64,000 nucleotides of DNA from Aequorivita aurantiaca (GCF_030410135.1 NZ_JAUGQQ010000006.1:1-64000), one strand, 5' to 3'. Counted from the stretch's first letter, positions 34,139-43,719 are shown. The notes: generated by a model not told the origin, from the sequence alone. Translations and numbers: made by a program.

Positions 34139-35104
34139 TTAAGCGTTCTGCGCCTTAAATTCCTTTAATTTTTCGGTAAGCTTAGGAACGATTTCAAAAG
34201 CATCGCCAACCATTCCGTAATCCGCGGCTTTAAAGAAAGGAGCCTCCGGATCATTATTTATTACCACTTTCACTTTTGAGGCGTTGATTCCTGCCAAATG
34301 CTGGATCGCGCCAGAAATTCCCACGGCAATATATAGGTTGGAGGCCACCGGTTTTCCAGTTTGCCCCACGTGCTCGCTATGTGGTCTCCAGCCCAAATCG
34401 CTCACCGGTTTGGAGCAAGCGGTTGCGGCGCCCAATGTTTTCGCAAGATCCTCGAGCATTCCCCAGTTTTCAGGGCCTTTAAGTCCGCGACCGCCGGAAA
34501 CTACTATTTCAGCATCGGCAATGGTTACTTTATCCGTTGCTTTATCTACAGAAACAATTTCCATATCGAAATCGTGGGCGTCTAAATTTGGTGTAAATGC
34601 TTCGGTGGAAGCTGAGGTTTCGCTTTCCTTTAAACCATAGGAATTTTTTCCAATGCCGACTATTTTTCTATCGGTTTTTATCTCGGTTACGGCGAAGGCT
34701 TTGTTAGTAAAAACATTATGTTTAACCTTAAATGGCGAAGTGCTTTCGGGAAGTGTTACCACATTCGGCACGTAGCCCGCTTCAAGATTTACTGCGAGGG
34801 CCGGGGCCAGAAATTTACTGTTGGCGCTGGAAGTTAATACCACCACTTTCGCATCTTCATTTTTTGCGGCTTGTGCCAGAACATCGGCATAGGCCTCTGC
34901 GTTGAATTTGTTCAATTTATCATTGGAAACTTCCAAAACTTTTGAAGCTCCATATTTTCCCAATTCCGAAACATCGTTGGTGTTGATGGCGACCGCCGTT
35001 ACTGAAGTGCCCATTTGGTCTGCAATTCCTTTAGCGTATGCAACGGCCTCTAAGGCGATTTTCTTTATTTTTCCTTCTTCTGATTCTGTATATACTAATA
35101 TCAT
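34139..35104 (-). CDS. etfA: Electron transfer flavoprotein subunit alpha
   Basis: Alpha subunit of the FAD-containing heterodimer that carries electrons from acyl-CoA and other dehydrogenases to the quinone pool. The 321-residue length is normal. The C-terminal FAD-binding part carries the VSGGRGLKGPENW loop, SDLGWRPHSEHVGQTGKPV, YIAVGISGAIQHLAG and INNDPEAPFFKAADYG. It follows etfB with a 89-bp gap containing heptamer repeats; normally these two are closely spaced, so the repeats lengthen the junction. Confidence 0.96.
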   Translation of the reverse strand: MILVYTESEEGKIKKIALEAVAYAKGIADQMGTSVTAVAINTNDVSELGKYGASKVLEVSNDKLNKFNAEAYADVLAQAAKNEDAKVVVLTSSANSKFLAPALAVNLEAGYVPNVVTLPESTSPFKVKHNVFTNKAFAVTEIKTDRKIVGIGKNSYGLKESETSASTEAFTPNLDAHDFDMEIVSVDKATDKVTIADAEIVVSGGRGLKGPENWGMLEDLAKTLGAATACSKPVSDLGWRPHSEHVGQTGKPVASNLYIAVGISGAIQHLAGINASKVKVVINNDPEAPFFKAADYGMVGDAFEIVPKLTEKLKEFKAQNA

Positions 35105-35111
35105 AATTTTA

Positions 35112-35145
35112 GTTATGAGTTATGAGTTGTGAGTTATGAGTTATA
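35112..35145. repeat. GTTATGA heptamer repeats between etfB and etfA
   Basis: Nearly five copies of a 7-bp unit (GTTATGA, GTTATGA, GTTGTGA, GTTATGA, GTTAT) lie in the gap between the two subunit genes, just before the etfA start on the reverse strand. Confidence 0.85.
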
Positions 35146-35193
35146 AAAATTCCAAATCCTAAATTTGGAATGTAGCGCTTTTAATTTTTTGGC

Positions 35194-35934
35194 TTAGATC
35201 ACCTTTGCTTCGTTGTGCAAAAGATTTACCAATTCATCAACGCTATCAACCAATTTAACGGCACCTTTTGGCGCTGGTTTTTCGAAAGCCACTGTTGCAG
35301 TTTCTTCACTGGAAGCTATTGGTTCTTTCACATTTAGGGGTTTTGTTCGTGCCTGCATAATGCCGCGCATATTAGGAATACGAAGATCGCTTTCCTGCAC
35401 TAATCCTTTTTGTCCGCCAATTACCAACGGAAGCGATGTTTTCAAAGTTTCCTTTCCGCCGTCAATCTCGCGGATTGCGGTGGCTTTATCGCCTTCTATT
35501 TCTATTCCGATACAAGTATTTACGAAATTGGCACCAGTAAGTTTTGCAACCATTCCAGGAACCATTCCGCCGTTAAAATCTATAGATTCACGACCACCGA
35601 TTACCAAATCATAACCACCTTCCTTGGCAACATTTGCCAATTGTTTTGCAACTGTAAATCCATCGGTTGCAGCGGTATTTATTCTTATGGCTTCATCGGC
35701 GCCAATGGCCAAAGCCTTGCGAAGGGTGGGTTCAGTTTCGGCACCGCCAACGTTTATGACGTGTACGGTCGCGCCTTGTTTTTCCTTAAACCACATAGCG
35801 CGGGTTAGGCCAAATTCATCATTCGGATTAATCACGAATTGAACACCACTTGTGTCAAATTTGGTGTCGCCTTCGGTGAAATTAATTTTGGAGGTCGTGT
35901 CCGGTACGTGACTTATGCATACTAATATTTTCAT
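35194..35934 (-). CDS. etfB: Electron transfer flavoprotein subunit beta
   Basis: Beta subunit of ETF, which supports FAD and AMP binding. The 246-residue protein has KILVCISHVPDTTSKINF at the start, IGADEAIRINT, LVIGGRESIDFNGG and the recognition-loop-like RIPNMRGIMQARTKP. It is the first gene of the etfB-etfA unit and diverges from pdhB; a 24-bp perfect palindrome lies in the shared regulatory region. Confidence 0.96.
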   Translation of the reverse strand: MKILVCISHVPDTTSKINFTEGDTKFDTSGVQFVINPNDEFGLTRAMWFKEKQGATVHVINVGGAETEPTLRKALAIGADEAIRINTAATDGFTVAKQLANVAKEGGYDLVIGGRESIDFNGGMVPGMVAKLTGANFVNTCIGIEIEGDKATAIREIDGGKETLKTSLPLVIGGQKGLVQESDLRIPNMRGIMQARTKPLNVKEPIASSEETATVAFEKPAPKGAVKLVDSVDELVNLLHNEAKVI

Positions 35935-36207
35935 ATTTCTATGTAATTTGTTCTTGAATTGAAAACATGCTCAGGTAATTTTTTGGAGCGTTTTCTAATT
36001 AAACTTGGATTGAAAATTTCTGAAGAATTTCAACTAAAACAGTTTTGAAATGCTTGTGTGCGAAGTTACGGATATATTTCTTTTTTTTATTATGCGCGCA
36101 TAATAAAATTTGTTTAAAAGTGGATAAATATTATTTAAACGGATGGTAATTATAGTATTTTTGCTATCCCTGAAAAATTCAGTTATTTACATTTTCAAAT
36201 TATACCA
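35935..36207. promoter_or_regulatory. Divergent etfB/pdhB control region with 24-bp palindrome
   Basis: A perfect 24-bp palindrome centred at 36096/36097 (36085-36108; core TATGCGCGCATA with flanking ATT/AAT and T/A arms) has the form of an operator for a dimeric regulator, for example TetR/FadR-like. TATTTTTG at 36156-36163 is a -7 element for pdhB, with an approximate TTTA -33 near 36134-36137. No gene is present in the 273 bp. Confidence 0.6.
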
Positions 36208-37185
36208 ATGAAGACATTACAATTCAGAGAAGCCATACAGGAAGCGATGAGCGAAGAAATGCGTCGCGATGAATCTATATATTTAATGGGCGAGGAGGTT
36301 GCCGAATACAACGGCGCTTACAAAGCCAGTAAAGGAATGCTCGATGAGTTCGGCCCAAAGCGGGTTATTGACACGCCTATTTCCGAAATGGGTTTTTCGG
36401 GTATCGGAGTGGGATCGGCTATGAATGGCAACAGACCGATCATTGAGTTTATGACCTTTAATTTTTCTCTTGTAGCCATTGACCAAATAATAAACAACGC
36501 AGCCAAAATGCGCCAAATGAGCGGTGGGCAATTTAATATTCCTATCGTCTTCCGAGGACCGACGGCTTCCGCGGGGCAACTTGCCGCTACGCACAGCCAA
36601 GCTTTTGAAAGCTGGTATGCAAACTGTCCGGGCTTAAAAGTGGTTGTGCCAAGCAATCCGGCTGATGCCAAAGGTTTGTTGAAAAGTTCAATCCGCGATA
36701 ACGATCCGGTAATTTTTATGGAGAGCGAGCAGATGTACGGCGACAAGGCCGAAGTGCCCGAAGGCGAATATTTAATTCCGTTGGGAGTGGCCGATATTAA
36801 ACGGAAGGGAAAGGATGTTACCATCGTATCTTTCGGAAAAATCATTAAGGAAGCATATAAGGCTGCTGATAAATTGGCTGAAGAAGGAATTGAATGTGAA
36901 ATAATTGATCTGCGCACTGTGCGACCATTGGATTACGAAGCCGTTTTCGAATCGGTAAAAAAGACCAATAGACTGGTTATTTTGGAAGAGGCCTGGCCTT
37001 TCGGGAATGTTGCTACTGAAATAACCTATCAAGTGCAAAACAAAATCTTCGATTATTTGGACGCACCTATTGTAAAAATAAATACTGCCGATACCCCTGC
37101 ACCTTTTTCTCCAAATTTATTGGAGGAATGGTTGCCAAATAGTGAGGATGTAATAAAGGCAGTGAAGAAGGTTATGTATAAATAA
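36208..37185 (+). CDS. pdhB: Pyruvate/2-oxoacid dehydrogenase E1 subunit beta
   Basis: Beta half of the thiamin-dependent E1 that decarboxylates pyruvate (or a related 2-oxoacid) and passes the acyl group to lipoyl-E2. The 325-residue length fits. YLMGEEVAEYNGAYKASKGM and FGPKRVIDTPISEMGFSGIGVG with its TPP-contact Glu, plus FRGPTASAGQLAATHSQAFE and the C-terminal VILEEAWPFGNVATEI, are typical of bacterial PdhB. Its alpha partner is not in the window, so the exact substrate is assumed. Lipoate for the partner E2 would need LipB, encoded at 39849-40631. Confidence 0.94.
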   Translation: MKTLQFREAIQEAMSEEMRRDESIYLMGEEVAEYNGAYKASKGMLDEFGPKRVIDTPISEMGFSGIGVGSAMNGNRPIIEFMTFNFSLVAIDQIINNAAKMRQMSGGQFNIPIVFRGPTASAGQLAATHSQAFESWYANCPGLKVVVPSNPADAKGLLKSSIRDNDPVIFMESEQMYGDKAEVPEGEYLIPLGVADIKRKGKDVTIVSFGKIIKEAYKAADKLAEEGIECEIIDLRTVRPLDYEAVFESVKKTNRLVILEEAWPFGNVATEITYQVQNKIFDYLDAPIVKINTADTPAPFSPNLLEEWLPNSEDVIKAVKKVMYK

Positions 37186-37281
37186 GTATTCAGTATTCAA
37201 TAGATAGTTTTATACAAGATTTCAAAACCCATAACTATTAAATTACTTCATCCCTCATCCCAAATTCCTCAACCCTCATAA
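37186..37281. repeat. AGTATTC repeats after pdhB
   Basis: Two perfect AGTATTC heptamers (37185-37198) follow the pdhB stop. The rest of the gap has no gene; a Pro/Ser-codon-like ATCCCTCATCCC run precedes the next start without a clear ribosome site. Confidence 0.6.
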
Positions 37282-39774
37282 ATGAAGCACTTTCTATTGA
37301 TTTTCATAATTTTATTGGGTGCTGCGGGATTTTCCCAAACAAAGGTCAGTGGCGTAATAAAGGATGAATCGAATAATCCGGTTGCCTTTGCCAATGTTAT
37401 TTTTAAGGATTCACAGGAAGGAACAATTTCTGATGAAAACGGCCGGTTTTATTTGGAAAGTGACAAAACCTATAAATCCGTTATTTTTTCTTTCATTGGT
37501 TATACTTCTAAGGAAATAGATCTCCCGTCACGAAGCAACTACAATATGGAAGTAATATTGGAAGAAAGCGCCGCTGCATTGGACGAGGTGGTGGTTTATA
37601 GTGGAAAAACTTCAAAAAAGGATAATCCCGCAATCGATATTCTTAGGAAAATATGGGAAAATAGAAGGCAGAACGGAGTCAAGAAATTCAATCAATATCA
37701 ATACGATAAATACGAAAAACTTGAATTCGATTTAAACACAATTGATAGCGCACTTATAAAAAGTAGGCTTTTTAAGGGAATGGAATTCGTTTTTGATCAA
37801 ACCGATACTTCAAGCGTAACAGGAAATACGTACCTCCCAATTTTTATAAATGAAGCCGCTTCAATAGTTTATGGGGACAATCTTCTGAATGAAGAAAAGG
37901 AAATTTTGCGCGGTAACAAAAACTCGGGTTTTGAAAATAACCAAACTCTCATTGCCTTTGTAAAGGACCTTTACAGCGAATATGATGTGTATGACAATTA
38001 CCTGAAATTTTTCGATAAAGCCTTTACCAGCCCACTTTCCCGAACCGGAATAGACGTCTATAACTACGTATTGCGAGACAGTGCCTACCGCGACAACAAA
38101 TGGTGCTACAATATTATTTATTATCCACGCCGCAAAAATGAACTTACCTTTAAAGGAGATTTTTGGGTGAATGATACCACGTGGGCCATAAAGGAAATAA
38201 ATCTGCAAGCCTCTAAAAGCGCGAACTTAAACTGGGTGCGCGATGTTTACATTGAACAGGAATTTGAGGTGCTAAACGACTCCATCTTTTTGATAAAGCG
38301 TGATTATTTTATGAGCGATTTCAGCTTTCAAAAAAAGGAAGAAGCCAAAGGTATTTACGGAAAACGGACGACCTTGTATGATAATTATGCCTTTAATATT
38401 CCGAAGGACAAAAAGTTTTATGCCCAGCAGGTAGATCCCTATAATTATGAGGTCTATAACAGACCCGACGAATTTTGGGAAATGAATAGAATGGAAAAGC
38501 TAAGCAAGGATGAAAAGGGTGTTTATCAAATGTTGGACACCTTGAAAACGGTAAGACGCTTTAAAAATCTATATAATCTAGGCACAACGCTAGCCAGCGG
38601 CTATTACGAAATAAACAATTTTGATCTTGGTCCCGTATTTTCTGTTTTTGGTTATAACGAAGCGGAAGGTGTGCGAATCCGTATGGGCGGTCGAACCTAT
38701 TTTGGTCAAAACGACCCGTGGCGTATTGAAGGTTTCGGCGCTTACGGTTTTAAGGATGAAAGATTTAAATATGGCCTATCGGCAAAATGGCTTTTGGACC
38801 GAAAATCAAGATTGACGGTTTTTGGTGGCAACCGTCGCGATGTGGAGCAAACCGGGGCAAGCCTCACCAATAGCAATGATGTTTTGGGAAGAAGTCTGGC
38901 TTCCTCCACACTTTTGTCTGTAGGCGCGAATGATAGGCTTTCGAGAATAAATCTAACCACTGCTGGATTCGATATTGAACCCTGGAAAAATTTCATTCTT
39001 CGACTTACTACTTCTTATAGAACCTTAAAATCTGCCACGGAAACTTTTAGTATCGACTATAAAGTAATGGAAGATGGCGTTTTTACCGGCGAAATAAAAA
39101 GTGAACTGGAACAGGCCGAAATTCAAATTGGCTTTATGTATGCCCCCGGTCGCAAAACTTCCGGTTATGGGGTGGAGCAAACAGTAATTAATGCGGGCGA
39201 TTTTCCTTCCTTTTATGCAAGTTATGGTTATGGTTTGAAGGATGTGCTGGGAGGTGATTTTGAATATAAGAAAATTCAAGCCCTCTATACGCAGCCTTGG
39301 AATATTGGAGGATTTGGTCGACTTTTTTCCACCGTTGAAGTGGGCACAACAATAGGTGCGGTGCCGCTAAGCTTATTAAATCCTATTCCCGGCAATCAGA
39401 CATATTTCAGTATGTACAACAGTTTCACACAGTTGGATTATTATGAATTTGTGAGTGATACCTATGCCTCCCTGCATTTGGAACACAATTTTGGAGGCAG
39501 AATTTTTTCGCGCATTCCATTATTGAGAAAACTGGATCTACGGGAAGTTGTGGGATTTAGGGCTGTGTATGGAACCATATCGCAAGAAAATATAGATTTG
39601 AACGCATCCAATATTGTTTACAAAGCCCCCGAGGATATTTATTGGGAATATAGCGTAGGCGTTGGTAACATATTCCGAATTTTTAGATTGGATTTCAACT
39701 TCCGTGGAAATTATTTTGACATTACGGACGCCAGAAGCTTCGGCGTTACCGGGGTTTTTGGTTTTTCCTTTTAA
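37282..39774 (+). CDS. Outer-membrane DUF5686/carboxypeptidase-like regulatory domain protein
   Basis: An 830-residue exported protein. Signal peptide about 1-18, then a CarboxypepD_reg-like fold (GVIKDESNNPVAFANVIFKD, ISDENGRFYLES, IGYTSKEIDL) at about 20-105, followed by a long DUF5686 region with many aromatic beta strands and a C-terminal segment rich in alternating strands ending FGVTGVFGFSF, a typical outer-membrane barrel end with terminal Phe. No TonB-receptor plug is seen. Function in the family is unproven; surface or outer-membrane assembly roles are plausible. It follows pdhB by 96 bp and ends with a terminator. Confidence 0.85.
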   Translation: MKHFLLIFIILLGAAGFSQTKVSGVIKDESNNPVAFANVIFKDSQEGTISDENGRFYLESDKTYKSVIFSFIGYTSKEIDLPSRSNYNMEVILEESAAALDEVVVYSGKTSKKDNPAIDILRKIWENRRQNGVKKFNQYQYDKYEKLEFDLNTIDSALIKSRLFKGMEFVFDQTDTSSVTGNTYLPIFINEAASIVYGDNLLNEEKEILRGNKNSGFENNQTLIAFVKDLYSEYDVYDNYLKFFDKAFTSPLSRTGIDVYNYVLRDSAYRDNKWCYNIIYYPRRKNELTFKGDFWVNDTTWAIKEINLQASKSANLNWVRDVYIEQEFEVLNDSIFLIKRDYFMSDFSFQKKEEAKGIYGKRTTLYDNYAFNIPKDKKFYAQQVDPYNYEVYNRPDEFWEMNRMEKLSKDEKGVYQMLDTLKTVRRFKNLYNLGTTLASGYYEINNFDLGPVFSVFGYNEAEGVRIRMGGRTYFGQNDPWRIEGFGAYGFKDERFKYGLSAKWLLDRKSRLTVFGGNRRDVEQTGASLTNSNDVLGRSLASSTLLSVGANDRLSRINLTTAGFDIEPWKNFILRLTTSYRTLKSATETFSIDYKVMEDGVFTGEIKSELEQAEIQIGFMYAPGRKTSGYGVEQTVINAGDFPSFYASYGYGLKDVLGGDFEYKKIQALYTQPWNIGGFGRLFSTVEVGTTIGAVPLSLLNPIPGNQTYFSMYNSFTQLDYYEFVSDTYASLHLEHNFGGRIFSRIPLLRKLDLREVVGFRAVYGTISQENIDLNASNIVYKAPEDIYWEYSVGVGNIFRIFRLDFNFRGNYFDITDARSFGVTGVFGFSF

Positions 39775-39793
39775 ACCGCTAAATTATAGTTGC

Positions 39794-39815
39794 CCTTTTT
39801 CCAAAAGGTTTTTTT
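39794..39815 (+). terminator. Terminator after the DUF5686 gene
   Basis: CCTTTT (39794-39799) pairs with AAAAGG (39803-39808) around a TCC loop, followed by seven T's. The stem is short, so strength is uncertain. Confidence 0.55.
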
Positions 39816-39848
39816 AGCTGTTAAATAGTGAGGGCGTTTTTTTTCTTT

Positions 39849-40631
39849 TTAAAGGAATAAATTAGGAATCTGTTCCGTATGGATTACTTCTGTGGATTGT
39901 ACTTCGGCCTCAAAAAGAATAAGAAAATGTTTCAATAATTTTTCTTTTACATCGTCGACGGAAATTTCAGTTTTTCCCAGTTCCACATTCAATGAAGTAA
40001 CCGCTTTTCCTTTAATTCCACATGGAATCATATTATCAAAATAACCGAGATCCGTATTTACGTTCAGTGCGAAACCGTGCATGGTCACCCAACGACTCGC
40101 CCGTACCCCAAGAGCGCAAATTTTGCGGGCGAAGGGTGTGCCCACATCCAGCCAAACGCCAGTTTCTCCGTTGCTTCGTTCCGCTTTTAAGCCATATTCG
40201 GCTAAAGTGCGAATGATCATTTCTTCCAAAAAACGGAGGTATTTGTGAATATCTGTAAAAAAATTCTCCAAATCCAGAATAGGATAACCAACAATCTGGC
40301 CGGGGCCGTGATAGGTTATATCGCCTCCGCGGTTTATTTTATAGAATTTGGCATTGATGGTTTTCAGCCTTTCTTCGGAAATGAGCAAATTTTCAATATG
40401 TCCGCTTTTTCCGAGGGTATAAACGTGCGGATGCTCTACAAAGAGAAAATAATTTGGAGTAGTTTCGGCCAAATCATTTTTACGGTTCGTGCTTTTTATT
40501 TGCAGAATATTTTGAAATAGCGATTCTTGAAGATCCCAAGTTTCTTTATAGTCTTTTTGACCCAAGTCCACTACCTGTAAGAATTTGCCCAACGTTTTCC
40601 TGTTTTTTGAAGATGTCAAAGATAAGGCCAT
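39849..40631 (-). CDS. lipB: Octanoyl-[acyl-carrier-protein]:protein octanoyltransferase
   Basis: Attaches octanoyl groups to lipoyl domains of dehydrogenase E2 subunits before sulfur insertion. The 260-residue protein has the lipoyl-binding RGGDITYHGPGQIVGYPILDL motif and the nucleophilic Cys with Lys in MIPCGIKGKAVTSL. No other Met lies near the start, so ATG at 40631 is taken; the first ~20 residues are a variable extension. It supports the E1-beta gene nearby by supplying lipoate. Confidence 0.95.
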   Translation of the reverse strand: MALSLTSSKNRKTLGKFLQVVDLGQKDYKETWDLQESLFQNILQIKSTNRKNDLAETTPNYFLFVEHPHVYTLGKSGHIENLLISEERLKTINAKFYKINRGGDITYHGPGQIVGYPILDLENFFTDIHKYLRFLEEMIIRTLAEYGLKAERSNGETGVWLDVGTPFARKICALGVRASRWVTMHGFALNVNTDLGYFDNMIPCGIKGKAVTSLNVELGKTEISVDDVKEKLLKHFLILFEAEVQSTEVIHTEQIPNLFL

Positions 40632-40777
40632 TCAGAACTTCCTATATAATGAATGATGATTTATATTTTAAACAGATTTTTTCAAGGCTTCGTAAAAGTT
40701 AACATCTTAAAAATTCCTTAATTTCCTTAAGTCTATTATCTTTACAATTCTAAACATTCAAATAAATTACAACAAAA
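40632..40777. promoter_or_regulatory. Divergent promoter region, lipB / metalloprotease
   Basis: TTATCTTTAC at about 40736-40745 resembles the -7 element (TANNTTTG with a final A). Nothing else is recognised in the 146 bp. Confidence 0.35.
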
Positions 40778-43024
40778 ATGAAAAAAAGTACCTTTAAACC
40801 CCTTCTGATGGTATTCCTTATGCTTTTAAGCTTTGGGCTACATGCGCAGAATGCGTTATGGACGAAGGCTTCGCCATCGGAAACGCAAACCCGACAAAAA
40901 GCATACAGAAACAGTATGCCGCAAGAATTTAATCTTTTTAAGCTTAATACAGTAAACCTTAAAAGTCTTTTGAGCCGTGCGCCTGAAAGATTTTCTGGTT
41001 CATCCAATGTAATTGTTGAGCTCCCAACCAATAATGGAACAATACAACGATTCCGTACGTATGAGGCCTCAGTGATGGAGCCTGCCCTTCAAGCGCAGCA
41101 CCCAAATACACGCTCATACGTAGCACAAGGTATTGATGATGCTTCTGCAATTGCACGCTTCAGCGTTTCAAGTATGGGAGTTCATGTAATGATTTCTTCA
41201 CCAAATTATTCAACAATCTATATTGATCCTTACACAAGCGATAAAGATTTCTATATTTCCTATAACCGAAATAGCTTACCGGTAACTACGCAGGATTTTG
41301 TTTGTTATACAGAGGATAATGAAATTATCGACATGCCGGATGAAAACAGAAATGCAAACGATGGTACGTTAAGAACCTTTCGTCTTGCTTTGGCCTGTAC
41401 GGGAGAATATGCCCAGCGCCATTTAACCTTGCAAGGTGTAGACCCATCTGCTCCGGACCCTGTTAAAAAGGCTGCCGTTCTTAGTGCGATGAATACTACA
41501 ATGACTCGTGTGAATGGAGTTTACGAAAGAGATGTTGCGTTGACGATGGTTATTGTTGCCAATAACACCGATATCATTTTTCTTAACGCCGCCACAGATC
41601 CTTATACCAACAATAATGGCGGAACAATGCTTGGGCAAAACCAAACAACTTGCGACAATATTATAGGGACTGCAAATTATGATATAGGCCACGTATTCAG
41701 TACTGGTGGTGGTGGAATTGCCGGACTTCGCGTTCCCTGCGTTCCCGGTAATAAAGCGCGCGGTGTAACCGGGCTTCCAAATCCAATTGGCGATTCTTTT
41801 GATATCGATTACGTAGCCCACGAAATGGGCCACCAATATGGCGCTAACCATACATTTAATAATTCCTGTGGAAATAACCGAAATGGTTCTACAGCTTTTG
41901 AGCCTGGAAGTGGTTCCACAATTATGGCATATGCGGGAATTTGCGCTCCTAACGTTCAAAACAATAGTGATGACTATTTTCATGGAATAAGCATTCAGGA
42001 AATGTGGACCAATATTAAAAATGGCCAAAGTCAATGTGCGGCTCAAAGCCCAACAAATAATTTACCTCCCACTGCAGATGCGGGACCTGATAGAACAATT
42101 CCAAAGGGAACACCATTTATTCTAAGAGGTATAGCTACAGATCCAAATGTAAGCGATTTGCTTTCTCACATGTGGGAGCAATTGGATAGTCAAATAGCCC
42201 CAATGCCACCGCAAAATACCTCAACTATTGGCCCGGCTTTTAGGTCTATTGATCCATCACCTACACCAGAAAGATATATGCCTGCACTAAATACAGTATT
42301 AGCTGGAAACACGCAATCCACTTGGGAAGTTGTGCCACAAGTTGCAAGATCCATGCGTTTTAGATATACAGTTCGTGATAATGCGGCAATAGGAGGTTCT
42401 TCGGCAAGAGATGATATGTTCGTTACTACTGATGCAACCGCAGGTCCTTTTGTGATTACTTCGCAGAACACCGCTACTACTTGGGTAACCCAAACAACAG
42501 AAACCATTACTTGGGATGTTGCTGGAACCGATGTAGCTCCCGTAGATAGCCCATTGGTTGATATTCTATTTTCAACAGACGGTGGACAAACCTATCCTAT
42601 AACCATCGCTTTGAATGTACCGAATAACGGAAGTGCGGTTATCGACGTGCCCAACCTTAATACTACCACTGGTAGGTTTATGGTTATTTCGTCAAACAAC
42701 ATCTTTTATGATTTAAATAATGGCGTTGTTACAATTACTGGAACAGTAGGTGTTGAGGAGTTCAGTTTTGATAATTTTGCGGTTTACCCAAACCCATCAA
42801 ACGGAACTTTCAACCTTACCTTTAAGCCAGCCTCTAATGATAATGTGGAAATCTCTCTTTACGACTTAAGAGGTAGAATTATCGGTCAATCCACTTTTGA
42901 TGAGGTAAATGCTTCAAGCACCTTCAGCAAACAATTGGACTACAATTACGTTGAAAGCGGAATGTACTTCCTTGTTGTGAAGAATGGCAACAAAGTAACC
43001 ACCAAAAAGGTAGTTGTGAATTAA
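40778..43024 (+). CDS. T9SS type A secreted zinc metalloprotease, reprolysin-like (M12B)
   Basis: A 748-residue protein. Signal peptide about 1-24 (cut before QNALWTK). The zinc-binding motif HEMGHQYGANH has His348, Glu349, His352 and His358, the HEXXHXXGXXH pattern of metzincins, and a downstream MAYAGIC Met turn. An Ig-like region with PPTADAGPDRTIPKGTPF follows from about 430, and the last ~75 residues are a type A T9SS tail (VYPNPSNGTFNLTFK near its start, ending KKVVVN). Predicted to be exported and cut or attached by the type IX system, degrading protein outside the cell. No inhibitor or chaperone is adjacent. Confidence 0.92.
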   Translation: MKKSTFKPLLMVFLMLLSFGLHAQNALWTKASPSETQTRQKAYRNSMPQEFNLFKLNTVNLKSLLSRAPERFSGSSNVIVELPTNNGTIQRFRTYEASVMEPALQAQHPNTRSYVAQGIDDASAIARFSVSSMGVHVMISSPNYSTIYIDPYTSDKDFYISYNRNSLPVTTQDFVCYTEDNEIIDMPDENRNANDGTLRTFRLALACTGEYAQRHLTLQGVDPSAPDPVKKAAVLSAMNTTMTRVNGVYERDVALTMVIVANNTDIIFLNAATDPYTNNNGGTMLGQNQTTCDNIIGTANYDIGHVFSTGGGGIAGLRVPCVPGNKARGVTGLPNPIGDSFDIDYVAHEMGHQYGANHTFNNSCGNNRNGSTAFEPGSGSTIMAYAGICAPNVQNNSDDYFHGISIQEMWTNIKNGQSQCAAQSPTNNLPPTADAGPDRTIPKGTPFILRGIATDPNVSDLLSHMWEQLDSQIAPMPPQNTSTIGPAFRSIDPSPTPERYMPALNTVLAGNTQSTWEVVPQVARSMRFRYTVRDNAAIGGSSARDDMFVTTDATAGPFVITSQNTATTWVTQTTETITWDVAGTDVAPVDSPLVDILFSTDGGQTYPITIALNVPNNGSAVIDVPNLNTTTGRFMVISSNNIFYDLNNGVVTITGTVGVEEFSFDNFAVYPNPSNGTFNLTFKPASNDNVEISLYDLRGRIIGQSTFDEVNASSTFSKQLDYNYVESGMYFLVVKNGNKVTTKKVVVN

Positions 43025-43054
43025 GTAGAAATTTAAAAGTACTTTAAAATGAAT

Positions 43055-43098
43055 AAAGAGAAAAGACAGGATTGATTCCTGATCTTTTCTCTTTTTTT
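43055..43098. terminator. Long bidirectional terminator
   Basis: AAAGAGAAAAGA (43055-43066) pairs with TCTTTTCTCTTT (43083-43094), extended by CAGGA/TCCTG inside and a 1-nt bulge; T's lie on both sides. It separates the convergent protease and lipoprotein genes. Confidence 0.85.
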
Positions 43099-43139
43099 GA
43101 ATAAATAATTGTTGACCTGCCGGTAAAACTTTAATCAAA

Positions 43140-43676
43140 TTAAAGCCTCACCACTTCGGAAATATGTGTTATTACTTGGCTGGTTTTGTTTATCTTAAAC
43201 TTAAGGTCAATAACCAGTCCCAATCTATTTCTATTGATGGTAAGTTTGCCATCGGTTACAGGGTAATAACCTGCTTCTCCTTTACAAAAACAGTGTTTTC
43301 CGTAAAGCACTTTCACATCGCCTAATGCTGCATTTTCCTTGCTCAGTTTTTGGGTGTCCGCCGGAATTTCAATATGAATGGTTTCCGAATAGTTGCCGTC
43401 TGCCGTTCCCGGAGGGCCTTCTCTTAAAAAAGTGTAAACCACCACACTATTTTCACCGGTCACCATTTCTGGGTATAGTGCGCCCGTGCCATCTTCCTTA
43501 ATTTGCAGGTTCATATTGGGTTGCACTTCAACTGTGCATTTGCCATCTTCCGGGCAGTCGGAGGAAGCCGTGTCAATCGGGCCCATGCTCACATTGTCGG
43601 TTGAAGTTACAGTAACCGGCTGCGTTTTGCACGAGCCAATCATAAACATCGGAATTAAAAAATAAAGTGCTTTCAT
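43140..43676 (-). CDS. Small lipoprotein of a Pmp3-linked operon
   Basis: A 178-residue lipoprotein. The start at 43676 (MKALYFLIPMFMIGSCKTQPV) gives a proper lipobox IGSC; the longer in-frame extension to 43826 is Trp/Lys-rich and overlaps the upstream gene, so it was rejected. The mature part has paired Cys (DSSDCPEDGKCTVEV, GKHCFCKGEAG) and beta strands. Function unknown. It follows the lipoprotein at 43720-44454 by 43 bp and probably shares its transcript. Confidence 0.75.
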   Translation of the reverse strand: MKALYFLIPMFMIGSCKTQPVTVTSTDNVSMGPIDTASSDCPEDGKCTVEVQPNMNLQIKEDGTGALYPEMVTGENSVVVYTFLREGPPGTADGNYSETIHIEIPADTQKLSKENAALGDVKVLYGKHCFCKGEAGYYPVTDGKLTINRNRLGLVIDLKFKINKTSQVITHISEVVRL

Positions 43677-43719
43677 AACATGTATGTATATTATTAAGTT
43701 GAAATTATAATTTTCCCAA

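Noticed and set aside
35410-35808. Forward frames over etfB and etfA
   Set aside because: They are antisense to the well supported ETF subunit genes and show no coding features.
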